Made by a program: the position numbers and the translations under genes. This document shows, piece after piece, positions 6,153 through 13,024 of a stretch of 13,024 bases of DNA. Location: NCBI GenBank assembly GCA_002389175.1, contig DGNZ01000415.1:1-13024 (forward strand), read 5' to 3'. Positions within the stretch are counted from its first letter, which is position 1, and each line of letters opens with the position of its first letter. The DNA is from Rhodospirillaceae bacterium UBA4479 (lineage in GTDB: Bacteria; Pseudomonadota; Alphaproteobacteria; Rhodospirillales; Casp-alpha2). The notes below the pieces were generated by a model. That model was not told where the DNA came from. It saw only the letters and a program-made list of their open reading frames with translations, and made no database searches.

Positions 6153-6668
6153 GTCGTCAGCGCTGAACAACGTCACTTTTAAGCCCGACGCTTCGTACGC
6201 GACATTACCGTCCACTTTCATCACACCATCTGCGATGCCGAGGACGATTTTTCTATTCATAACACGTTTGATATCGACACGATATTCAACAAGGGATTTG
6301 TCCGGTGTGACTTGATCCGTGAATTTTACTTCGTTGACGCCAAGCGCGCGGCCACGTCCCGGCGCACCGGTCCAACCCAAGTAAAACCCAACCATTTGCC
6401 AGAGCGCATCAAGGCCTAAACAACCTGGCATCACGGGATCACCCTCGAAATGACACCCAAAGAACCAAAGGTCAGGTTTGACCTCTAGTTGTGCCTCAAC
6501 AAAACCTTTATCGTACTTGCCGCCTTCGCTACTGATCGCCGAAATACGGTCGAACATCAACATCGGTGGCAGTGGGAGTTGTGCGTTTCCAGGACCAAAA
6601 AGTTCGCCCCGGCCGCATTGAAGCAATTCATCGTAGGAATAGCTGGCTTGTTGTGTATGTGAACTCAA
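6150..6668 (-). CDS. fabA: 3-hydroxydecanoyl-[acyl-carrier-protein] dehydratase/isomerase, FabA
   Basis: A 172-residue hot-dog-fold enzyme that dehydrates 3-hydroxydecanoyl-ACP and isomerises trans-2- to cis-3-decenoyl-ACP, the entry to unsaturated fatty acids. The catalytic pair is H73 in GCHFEGDPVMPG and D87 in CLGLDALWQ, matching E. coli His70 and Asp84. The N-terminal GRGELFG (19-25) and the MLMFDRI stretch are conserved. The start is TTG at 6668: an in-frame TAA lies two codons upstream and the next methionine is residue 36, inside the conserved domain, so no ATG start is possible. Only a weak GGG-containing ribosome binding site is seen upstream, which may keep translation low. First gene of the fab operon, behind two terminators of pnp. 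Confidence 0.95.
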   Translation of the reverse strand: MSSHTQQASYSYDELLQCGRGELFGPGNAQLPLPPMLMFDRISAISSEGGKYDKGFVEAQLEVKPDLWFFGCHFEGDPVMPGCLGLDALWQMVGFYLGWTGAPGRGRALGVNEVKFTDQVTPDKSLVEYRVDIKRVMNRKIVLGIADGVMKVDGNVAYEASGLKVTLFSADD

Positions 6669-6725
6669 AACTTAACCCAATCGATAGCTAGTTATAAGGC
6701 AATTAGTGTATCAGAAATCGCGCCA

Positions 6726-6731
6726 ATTATA
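6726..6731 (-). promoter_or_regulatory. Candidate -10 element of the fab operon
   Basis: A perfect TATAAT on the minus strand about 58 bases before the fabA start, located just after the distal pnp terminator, so a start near 6719 would serve fabA-fabB-fabI. The matching -35 region (TCCACT at 17-base spacing) is poor, suggesting activator dependence. A second AT-rich hexamer, TATAAC at 6696-6691, is an alternative. Confidence 0.4.
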
Positions 6732-6766
6732 ACGATCAATAAGCGAAAAGTGGACCGTGTGCACGC

Positions 6767-6794
6767 AAAAATACCCTTAACGATATAAGGGTAT
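6767..6794 (-). terminator. Distal intrinsic terminator downstream of pnp
   Basis: On the transcribed minus strand ATACCCTTA (6794-6786) pairs perfectly with TAAGGGTAT (6779-6771) across a 6-base loop, followed at once by TTTT (6770-6767). It separates the pnp transcript from the fab operon. The stem is AT-rich, so it is a backup to the GC-rich structure before it. Confidence 0.7.
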
Positions 6795-6800
6795 GGTAGC

Positions 6801-6845
6801 AAAAAATCCCGTCAGGCGGGAGCTGATATAACATCAGCATCCCGC
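6801..6845 (-). terminator. Proximal pnp terminator with two mutually exclusive hairpins
   Basis: A long hairpin pairs 6816-6827 (GCGGGAGCTGAT) with 6833-6845 (ATCAGC, one bulged base, TCCCGC), 12 base pairs with a 5-base loop. A shorter one pairs CGGGA (6817-6821) with TCCCG (6807-6811) and is followed directly by six T on the minus strand (6806-6801). Both use the segment 6817-6821, so they cannot form together. The short form is a standard terminator; the long one would block it. Confidence 0.65.
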
Positions 6846-6864
6846 TAACTGAGACGTTACGGTT

Positions 6865-9012
6865 TTAAGGCCGTTTTTTCTTCTCGCCGACTTCTTCGCT
6901 AATGTCTTCACCGGTCTCTTGGTTGACGACACGCATCGACAATTTCACTTTGCCACGGTCATCGATACCGATCAGCTTAACCTTCACGATGTCGCCTTCG
7001 CTGACGATATCGGTCACTTTCTCGACGCGGCCTTCGGCCATTTCAGAGATATGGACCAGACCGTCACGTGGGCCGAGGAAGTTAACAAAAGCACCAAAAT
7101 CAACGGTTTTAACAACTTTACCGTCGTAAACCACGCCAACTTCTGGCTCGGCAACGATGTCGCGGACCCAAGCTGCAGCTTTATCAGCGGCTTCTTGGTC
7201 GACAGCTGCGATACGTACACCGCCGTCATCATCAACATCGATTTTAACGCCTGTGGTTTCGCAGATTTCGCGAATAACTTTACCACCTGGGCCAATGATA
7301 TCGCGGATTTTTTCCGGATTGATCTTCATCTGCGTGATGCGTGGAGCGTTACTTTTCACATCATTGCGGGATGTATCGATGACTTTGGCCATCTCATCCA
7401 GAATGTGCATCCGACCTTCTTTGGCCTGACCCAAGGCGATCTGCATGATTTCCTCGGTTATAGAGGTAATCTTGATGTCCATCTGAAGCGACGTAATACC
7501 GTTTTCGGTACCTGCCACTTTGAAGTCCATGTCGCCAAGGTGATCTTCATCACCCAAGATGTCAGACAGAACCGCATAACGGTCACCGTCTTTGATCAAA
7601 CCCATGGCGATACCCGCAACGGGTTTCGGCAATGGTACACCAGCATCCATTAACGCAAGCGATGTGCCACAAACCGTCGCCATCGAAGACGAGCCGTTAG
7701 ATTCGGTGACTTCAGAAACAATACGGATCGTGTAAGGGAATTCATCCTTTGGCGGCATCACTGGATGAATAGCGCGCCATGCCAATTTACCGTGACCAAC
7801 TTCACGACGGCTGGTGAACCCAAAGCGGCCTGCTTCGCCAACCGAGAACGGAGGGAAGTTATAATGCAGCATAAAGTGTTGGCGGTAATTATCGGCCAAG
7901 CCATCGATGATCTGCTCGTCCTGACCGGTGCCCAACGTGGCCGTAACCATCGCCTGGGTTTCACCGCGGGTGAACAGAGCAGAACCGTGTGAACGTGGCA
8001 AGATGCCGACTTCGGTGGCAATCGCACGCACCGTTTTGGTGTCGCGACCGTCGATCCGGTTGCCCGTGTCCAAGATGTCGTTACGCACGATATCTTTTTC
8101 GAGCGACTTCAGCGCATCGCCCATGATGTCGCTAGTTACGTTTTCGCTTAGCGCCTCATCAGCGGTCACCATGTCCGTGATCTCTGTTTTGACAACTGCG
8201 ATTCTCGCCTGGCGTTCAGATTTCTCCTGAATTTGATACGCACTGCGCATCAGATCGCCGCCGACTTCTTTTACTTTGGCATAGATTTCATCTTTACCGG
8301 GAGGTGGTTCTGGCAGATCAATCGGCTCTTTAGCGCATGCTTCGGCCAATTCGATGATCGCGTCGATCACTGGCTGGAAACCTTTGTGACCAAACATCAC
8401 TGCTTCGAGCATTTGTTCCTCGGTCAATTCCGATGCTTCGGATTCAACCATAAGGACGCCTTCTTGGGTGCCCGCAACGATAAGATCGAGATCGCTTTCA
8501 GCGATTTGATCACACGTTGGGTTCAGCACCAGGTTGCCGTCGATGCGGCCAACGCGTGTGCCACCAATTGGGCCCATGAACGGCAGACCAGAAATCGTCA
8601 GCGCAGCGGATGTGCCAATCAATGCCAAGATATCGGTTTCGTTTTCCAAATCGTGGGACACGACCGTGCAAATCACTTGGGTTTCGTTTTTAAAGCCGTC
8701 AACGAACAACGGACGGATCGGACGATCAATCAGACGCGACGTCAACGTTTCACGTTCGCTCGGACGCGCTTCACGTTTGAAAAAGCCACCTGGAATTTTA
8801 CCGGCAGCATAGGTTTTCTCGACGTAGTGAACGGACAGCGGGAAAAAGTCGATCCCAGGTCTGGCGCTTTTTGCGCCTACAACAGTGCAGAGCACTTTAC
8901 TATCACCCAGGGTCGCCATCACGGCACCGTCAGCTTGGCGAGCGATTTTACCGGTTTCTAAAACCAGCTTCTGCCCGGCCCATTCAATTTCTTTTCTAAA
9001 CTCTTTAAACAT
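6865..9012 (-). CDS. pnp: Polyribonucleotide nucleotidyltransferase (PNPase)
   Basis: A 715-residue phosphorolytic 3'-5' exoribonuclease that acts as a trimer in RNA turnover. Domains in order: RNase PH 1 (about 10-145, with FFKREARPSERE and RLIDRPIRPLF), the helical linker (about 150-300), RNase PH 2 (about 315-535), KH (about 560-615, GPGG at 574-577) and S1 (about 622-695, VDFGAFVNF and DGLVHISEMA). The phosphate-binding SNGSSS is at 438-443 and the acidic metal site is D488/D490/D494/D496 in GDEDHLGDMDFK. Length is normal and the protein ends in a short basic tail, KKKRP. The ATG at 9012 follows GAGGAAAGAAGAG. It is the last gene of the infB-rbfA-truB-rpsO-pnp block and is preceded by a structured leader. 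Confidence 0.98.
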   Translation of the reverse strand: MFKEFRKEIEWAGQKLVLETGKIARQADGAVMATLGDSKVLCTVVGAKSARPGIDFFPLSVHYVEKTYAAGKIPGGFFKREARPSERETLTSRLIDRPIRPLFVDGFKNETQVICTVVSHDLENETDILALIGTSAALTISGLPFMGPIGGTRVGRIDGNLVLNPTCDQIAESDLDLIVAGTQEGVLMVESEASELTEEQMLEAVMFGHKGFQPVIDAIIELAEACAKEPIDLPEPPPGKDEIYAKVKEVGGDLMRSAYQIQEKSERQARIAVVKTEITDMVTADEALSENVTSDIMGDALKSLEKDIVRNDILDTGNRIDGRDTKTVRAIATEVGILPRSHGSALFTRGETQAMVTATLGTGQDEQIIDGLADNYRQHFMLHYNFPPFSVGEAGRFGFTSRREVGHGKLAWRAIHPVMPPKDEFPYTIRIVSEVTESNGSSSMATVCGTSLALMDAGVPLPKPVAGIAMGLIKDGDRYAVLSDILGDEDHLGDMDFKVAGTENGITSLQMDIKITSITEEIMQIALGQAKEGRMHILDEMAKVIDTSRNDVKSNAPRITQMKINPEKIRDIIGPGGKVIREICETTGVKIDVDDDGGVRIAAVDQEAADKAAAWVRDIVAEPEVGVVYDGKVVKTVDFGAFVNFLGPRDGLVHISEMAEGRVEKVTDIVSEGDIVKVKLIGIDDRGKVKLSMRVVNQETGEDISEEVGEKKKRP

Positions 9013-9192
9013 TCTCTTCTTTCCTCATCAAACATACATCCCCTATGCCATCATGGCACAGGCGGATTGCTCGGTCCTCATGACCGAGACAAAGGCATTA
9101 CGCCATCCACTTCATCAATTTAGTTCCATAGGTGAAAGACGGCATAAGCCGACACGTCGCAAGGTCTTCAAACCCTGCGACGCAACGCCGCA
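9013..9192 (-). promoter_or_regulatory. Structured rpsO-pnp intercistronic leader
   Basis: Four hairpins are visible in 180 bases: 9155-9182 (CGTCGCA/TGCGACG with an inner GG/CC), 9140-9151 (CGGC-ATAA-GCCG), 9070-9088 (CTCGGTC/GACCGAG, 5-base loop) and 9046-9058 (TGCCA/TGGCA). The first two come right after the rpsO stop and may be a partial terminator. The last lies about 25 bases ahead of the pnp ribosome binding site. In E. coli the corresponding region holds an rpsO attenuator and an RNase III-cleaved hairpin through which PNPase controls its own synthesis; a similar role here is inferred from structure and position. Confidence 0.5.
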
Positions 9193-9462
9193 TTAGCGAC
9201 GCAGACCCAAACTTTTAATCAGGTCCTGATACCGTTTCTGGTTTTTGTTTTTCAAATAATCCAGAAGGCGGCGACGCTGACCCACCATCATCAGAAGACC
9301 ACGACGGGAATGGAAATCCTTAGCGTGTGTTTTCAAATGATCGGTCAGGTTATTGATGCGTTCGCTTAGAACCGCAACCTGCACTTCTGGGGAACCTGTA
9401 TCGCCCTCTTTGACGGCGTATTCTTTGATCAATTCTTGCTTACGTTCTGCAGTAATCGACAT
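9193..9462 (-). CDS. rpsO: 30S ribosomal protein S15
   Basis: An 89-residue protein, exactly the usual length. S15 binds the 16S rRNA central domain early in 30S assembly and contacts the 23S rRNA in a bridge. The family signatures are present: DTGSPEVQVA (21-30), RINNLTDHLKTHAKDFHSRRGL (35-56) and the C-terminal RRRLLDYLK stretch with GLRR at the end. AGGAGA lies five bases before the ATG. The gene follows truB by 14 bases and precedes pnp, the standard order. S15 often represses its own translation; no specific fold for this was resolved here. Confidence 0.98.
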   Translation of the reverse strand: MSITAERKQELIKEYAVKEGDTGSPEVQVAVLSERINNLTDHLKTHAKDFHSRRGLLMMVGQRRRLLDYLKNKNQKRYQDLIKSLGLRR

Positions 9463-9476
9463 CGTGTTCTCCTATA

Positions 9477-10418
9477 TTAAAAGTTCATGACACGAACGGG
9501 GCGTATTTCCCCACCCGTAATGCGCGCCAACGCGACCAACGAACCGTTCGCCGTGACTTGCACGACGTCCCCTTGAGAAATTCGACCATCTCTTAGGGAA
9601 GATCTTTGGGCAACGGGAAGAACAGGAATGCCCTGACCGTGCCTTAGTTTTTGCGCTTCCTGATCCGTCAAAGCCAGTGCCGGGATGTCGTCCAGCACGG
9701 TTTCGACCGATAACAGATATTGCGTCAGAAGCGACGCCGCGTCTTCGCCTTCATTGTCTTCGAAAGCTGCCAACGTTACGGCCTTTTCAATGTGAAAAGG
9801 GCCGACGGCGGTGCGTCTGAGGCGGCTTATATGCCCTTCACACCCCAAGTGCAAGGCCAGATCACGCGCCAAGGAGCGCACATAAGTCCCCTTGCCGCAG
9901 TCGACTTCGAAGCTCACCGTATTTAGATCGATCACCTTCACCAACCGGAAATCATGAATGGTGACGGGGCGTGGTTTGATTTCGACCTCTTCACCCTTTC
10001 GGGCCAGCTCGTAGGCACGTTTCCCATCAATCTTTATCGCCGAGAATTTAGGAGGAATTTGGTCGATCTCTCCGATGAATGTCGGTAGTGCGGCCTTAAT
10101 TTGATCTTCGTCAGGTCGCGCATCACTCGCGGCAATGACATCACCCTCGGCGTCACACGTTGCCGTCGATGTTCCCCACGTCACATCAAATTCGTATGTT
10201 TTTGAACCGTCCATGGCATAAGACGAGGTTTTGGTCGCTTCACCGAATGCGATCGGCAAAACGCCGCTGGCCAACGGGTCCAGTGTACCGCCATGGCCGA
10301 CCTTTTGCGCCCCAGTCAACCATTTGAGCTTACCAACGCATCCGCTTGAGGACGGACCGAGAGGCTTATCCAAGATCAGCCAGCCGTGAATGGGGGTGCC
10401 TTTGCGACGACGCGCCAT
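9477..10418 (-). CDS. truB: tRNA pseudouridine(55) synthase TruB
   Basis: A 313-residue enzyme that converts U55 to pseudouridine in the T-arm of tRNAs. The catalytic aspartate is D47 in GGTLDPLASGVLP (43-55). Other family blocks are LDKPLGPSS (16-24), QIPPKFSAIKIDGKRAYELARKG (119-141) and GKGTYVRSLARDLA (about 174-187). The C-terminal segment from about 235 on (HGQGIPV, then GDVVQV and ALARI) resembles the TruB C-terminal/PUA-like domain. The ATG at 10418 directly abuts the rbfA stop codon (TAAATG), indicating translational coupling. Confidence 0.97.
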   Translation of the reverse strand: MARRRKGTPIHGWLILDKPLGPSSSGCVGKLKWLTGAQKVGHGGTLDPLASGVLPIAFGEATKTSSYAMDGSKTYEFDVTWGTSTATCDAEGDVIAASDARPDEDQIKAALPTFIGEIDQIPPKFSAIKIDGKRAYELARKGEEVEIKPRPVTIHDFRLVKVIDLNTVSFEVDCGKGTYVRSLARDLALHLGCEGHISRLRRTAVGPFHIEKAVTLAAFEDNEGEDAASLLTQYLLSVETVLDDIPALALTDQEAQKLRHGQGIPVLPVAQRSSLRDGRISQGDVVQVTANGSLVALARITGGEIRPVRVMNF

Positions 10419-10832
10419 TTAAGTCTCGGCGTCGTCTTCGGCATTCGCAGACTCAATATCGCGGCGAACACGTGGGTCATTCAACACACCGCCAATTTTG
10501 GCCGCTTCATCGAATGTTAGATCGACGATAAAGTTAATTCTGGGAACATGACGTAATCGAACATTTCTCGCGACCCAAGTCCGCAGAAATCCCGATGCCT
10601 TGTTTAAGGCCGCCGCAATGTCCGTTGCGCCATCGCCACCCAGCGGAATGACGAACGCCGTCGCATTCTTTAAATCAGGACTGACGCGGACCTCGGTCAC
10701 CGTAATCACTTGCCCAGCCAGCGCCGGGTCATGAATTTCACCGCGCTCAATCGCCATTGCCAAGGCGTGACGGACTTCTTCGCCGACGCGAAGCTGGCGC
10801 TGAGTTGGTTCTTTGGTGGGTTGGCGAACCAT
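10419..10832 (-). CDS. rbfA: Ribosome-binding factor A
   Basis: A 137-residue KH-fold protein needed for late maturation of the 30S subunit near helix 1 of 16S rRNA and for cold adaptation. Visible signatures: QLRVGEEVRHALAMAI (13-28), VTEVRVSPDLKNATAFVIPLG (45-65), the AALNKASGFLR block (73-84) and LRHVPRINF (92-101), with an acidic tail. The start is the ATG at 10832, 26 bases after the infB stop, with only a weak GGAAC ribosome binding site, so coupling to infB is likely. The order infB-rbfA-truB is conserved in bacteria. Confidence 0.95.
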   Translation of the reverse strand: MVRQPTKEPTQRQLRVGEEVRHALAMAIERGEIHDPALAGQVITVTEVRVSPDLKNATAFVIPLGGDGATDIAAALNKASGFLRTWVARNVRLRHVPRINFIVDLTFDEAAKIGGVLNDPRVRRDIESANAEDDAET

Positions 10833-10858
10833 CTTATGTTCCGAGGATCACAGCGAAC

Positions 10859-13024
10859 TTATGAAAGTTCGCGTATGGTCTCCTTAACTTCAAAGCACTC
10901 GATCTTGTCGCCAATTTGAATGTCATTGTAGTTGGCGAATGCCATACCACATTCGTAACCTTCTTTGACTTCTTTGACGTCATCTTTGAAGCGTTTCAGC
11001 TGGCTGAGTTCACCTTCGTGGATCACCACGTCATCACGCAACAAGCGGACTCTGGCGCCGCGTTTGACTTGGCCTTCGATGATCATACAACCCGCGATCT
11101 TGCCGACCTTGGTGACATTGAAGACTTCGCGAACTTCTGCATTGCCCAAGAACTCTTCGGAGACATCCGGTGCCAGCATTGCCGACAGCATCGTCTTCAC
11201 TTCATCAATGAGGTCATAGATGATTGAATAATAACGGATATCAACGCTGTCGCGTTTTGCCGCTGCGCGGGCTTGTGGATTGGCGCGGACGTTAAAGCCG
11301 ACAACAAATGCATTGGATGCACGCGCGAGGGTCACGTCAGATTCGTTGATCCCGCCAACACCCGAATGCAAGACCTGCACTTGGACTTCGTCTGTACTCA
11401 TATTGGCCATCGCACCAACAATCGCTTCGAGTGATCCATGCACGTCGGCTTTGATGACGATTGGCAGCATTTCTGCCTCGCCTTCTTTGATCTTCTCGAA
11501 CATCTGTTCAAGCGTGCCGCGGGCAGATGCCGACGCCCGTGTGTCACGGTCACGACGCTGACGGAACTCGGTCACCTCGCGGGCTTTGTTCTCTGAATCG
11601 ACAACGACAACCTCGTCGCCAGCCATTGGCGTGCCATTCAGGCCCAAAACTTCGATCGGGAAAGAGGGCCCCGCCGAATTATGTGATTTGCCTGCTGCAT
11701 CGTTCATCGCCCGGACACGGCCCCACTCGGCACCAGCAACAAAGATATCGCCGACGTTTAATGTACCATGTTGAACCAGAACGGTTGCGACCGAACCACG
11801 GCCCTGTTCCATCTTGGCTTCGACGACCACACCCGCTGCGGGGCGATCGGCATTGGCTTTAAGTTCGAGCAATTCAGCTTGCAGGTTGATCGCTTCTAAT
11901 AGTTTATCGAGGCCGGTTTTTTTCAAGGCTGAAACCGGGATCGCCAACACATCGCCACCCATGTCTTCGACTTGGATATCGTGGCTGAGTAGATCTGTTG
12001 AAATCCGGTTGGCGTCTGCGCCTGCTTTATCCATTTTGTTAATGGCAACAATCATCGGAACACCCGCCGCTTTGGCGTGGTGAATGGCTTCGATGGTTTG
12101 CGGCATAATGCCGTCATCAGCGGCAACACACAGCACCACGATGTCCGTCACCTTGGCTCCACGGGCGCGCATTTCGGTAAATGCAGCGTGACCAGGCGTG
12201 TCGATAAAGGTGACCACGTTGCCATCAGATGTCCGCACTTGATACGCACCGATATGCTGGGTAATGCCACCCGCTTCGTGATTAGCGACATCGGATTCAC
12301 GCAATGCATCCAACAGTGATGTCTTACCGTGATCGACGTGACCCATAATGGTAACGACCGGCGCACGTGTTGTGAGTGCAGCAGCGTCGTCTTTTATACC
12401 CAGGTTCAGATTTTCTTCGACGTCAGCGTCGCTGACCCGTTTGAGGCGGTGACCAAATTCCTGCACAACCAATTCGGCAGTATCAGCATCAATCGATTGT
12501 GTGATCGTCGCCATGACACCCATTTCCATGAGTTTCTTGACCACTGCACCACCACGTTCTGCCATCCGGTTGGCAAGTTCTTGAACGGTAATCGTTTCCG
12601 GAATCACAACATCACGAATAACGCGGCCTCCTTCTGAGCGCAATTCACGCAATTTTTCTTTATCGCGTTCACGCTGGCGTTTCACCGACGCCAACGAACG
12701 GCGATGCTCTTCCATCTCTTCGAAGGACTCCGCTTCGGCGATGGTCAGCTTACCTTTGCGACGACGCTCTTCACGAACTTTGCCAGTCGATGGTTTCTTA
12801 GGCTCGACTTTGTTGACCGGCTTCGGTGCCTTCTTGGTCGCACGTTCTTCTTCGGCGGCCTGGGCATCAGCAATGTCTGCCGCTGTCGGCTCTTTGACCT
12901 CAGGTTTGGTACGCGAAGGACGCTCGGCTTCTGTGCGTTTGGTTTTTGCTTCTTGCGCAGGGCTATCAGCGGCCGCTTCTTCGGGTTCTTGTACTTCTGG
13001 TTCCGGCTCAACCGGGACGGCAAA
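10859..13024 (-). CDS. infB: Translation initiation factor IF-2 (N-terminus outside the window)
   Basis: The frame is open from the right edge for 721 residues to a TAA, so only the start of the gene is missing, perhaps 130-200 residues judging by other alphaproteobacterial IF-2. Residues 1-125 are a charged, Glu/Lys/Ala/Pro-rich linker typical of the variable N-terminal region. The IF2_N fold follows at about 137-191. The GTPase domain has G1 GHVDHGKT (228-235), G2 GGITQHIG (252-259), G3 DTPGH (275-279), G4 NKMD (329-332) and G5 SALKK (365-369). The rest is domains II, III and the fMet-tRNA-binding C-terminal domain, with GQVKRGARVRLLRD and GYECGMAFANYNDI near the end. IF-2 brings fMet-tRNA to the 30S and drives subunit joining. 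The internal ATG at 12715 lies within this frame and is not the main start. Confidence 0.97.
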   Translation of the reverse strand, partial: FAVPVEPEPEVQEPEEAAADSPAQEAKTKRTEAERPSRTKPEVKEPTAADIADAQAAEEERATKKAPKPVNKVEPKKPSTGKVREERRRKGKLTIAEAESFEEMEEHRRSLASVKRQRERDKEKLRELRSEGGRVIRDVVIPETITVQELANRMAERGGAVVKKLMEMGVMATITQSIDADTAELVVQEFGHRLKRVSDADVEENLNLGIKDDAAALTTRAPVVTIMGHVDHGKTSLLDALRESDVANHEAGGITQHIGAYQVRTSDGNVVTFIDTPGHAAFTEMRARGAKVTDIVVLCVAADDGIMPQTIEAIHHAKAAGVPMIVAINKMDKAGADANRISTDLLSHDIQVEDMGGDVLAIPVSALKKTGLDKLLEAINLQAELLELKANADRPAAGVVVEAKMEQGRGSVATVLVQHGTLNVGDIFVAGAEWGRVRAMNDAAGKSHNSAGPSFPIEVLGLNGTPMAGDEVVVVDSENKAREVTEFRQRRDRDTRASASARGTLEQMFEKIKEGEAEMLPIVIKADVHGSLEAIVGAMANMSTDEVQVQVLHSGVGGINESDVTLARASNAFVVGFNVRANPQARAAAKRDSVDIRYYSIIYDLIDEVKTMLSAMLAPDVSEEFLGNAEVREVFNVTKVGKIAGCMIIEGQVKRGARVRLLRDDVVIHEGELSQLKRFKDDVKEVKEGYECGMAFANYNDIQIGDKIECFEVKETIRELS

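Noticed and set aside
6919..7653. Plus-strand open frame of 244 codons
   Set aside because: It is fully antisense to pnp, which is certain, and its translation shows no family features.
8233..8961. Plus-strand open frame of 242 codons
   Set aside because: Antisense to pnp; an effect of the codon pattern of the real gene.
12745..13023. Minus-strand open frame of 92 codons, very basic
   Set aside because: Out-of-frame reading of the charged infB linker; the infB frame itself is open to the window edge.
1..13024. CRISPR array, insertion sequence or defence system
   Set aside because: No regularly spaced repeats, transposase or nuclease genes; nearly all of the window is housekeeping genes.

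Overview
The window looks like a stretch of an alphaproteobacterial chromosome of moderate GC, probably near the Rhodospirillales. The reasons are the translation cluster infB-rbfA-truB-rpsO-pnp, the fabA-fabB-fabI set next to an irr-type Fur-family regulator, a DUF2336 protein, and an intergenic repeat with the CCCGGA/TCCGGG hairpin arms common in such genomes. This placement is inferred from gene content and recalled family knowledge, not from a database search. Every gene lies on the minus strand, so transcription runs from high to low coordinates.

Right half (13024 to about 6766): infB (N-terminus cut by the window edge), rbfA, truB and rpsO are tightly packed with gaps of 26, 0 and 14 bases. 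They act in translation initiation, 30S maturation, tRNA modification and as a small-subunit protein. A 180-base leader with several hairpins separates rpsO from pnp, as expected for a post-transcriptionally controlled pnp. Two terminator-like structures end the block, and the first contains mutually exclusive hairpins.

Middle (6668 to 3570): fabA, fabB and fabI form the anaerobic-type unsaturated fatty acid branch plus enoyl-ACP reductase. fabA starts with TTG and fabI apparently with GTG. irr follows, with an FNR/FixK-like palindrome and a promoter that would give an almost leaderless transcript.

Left (3442 to 976): a small operon encodes a rubrerythrin without a rubredoxin domain, a GlpC/HdrB-like two-[4Fe-4S] CCG-domain protein, and a DUF3501 protein. 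A sequence matching 12 of 14 defined positions of the Irr control element lies just upstream of a good -35/-10 pair in front of the rubrerythrin gene. This is the best candidate in the window for an incompletely described system: an iron- and peroxide-responsive diiron/Fe-S module with a third protein of unknown role. A 96-base nested-inverted-repeat element and 349 bases without a gene separate it from a DUF2336 gene that runs off the left edge.
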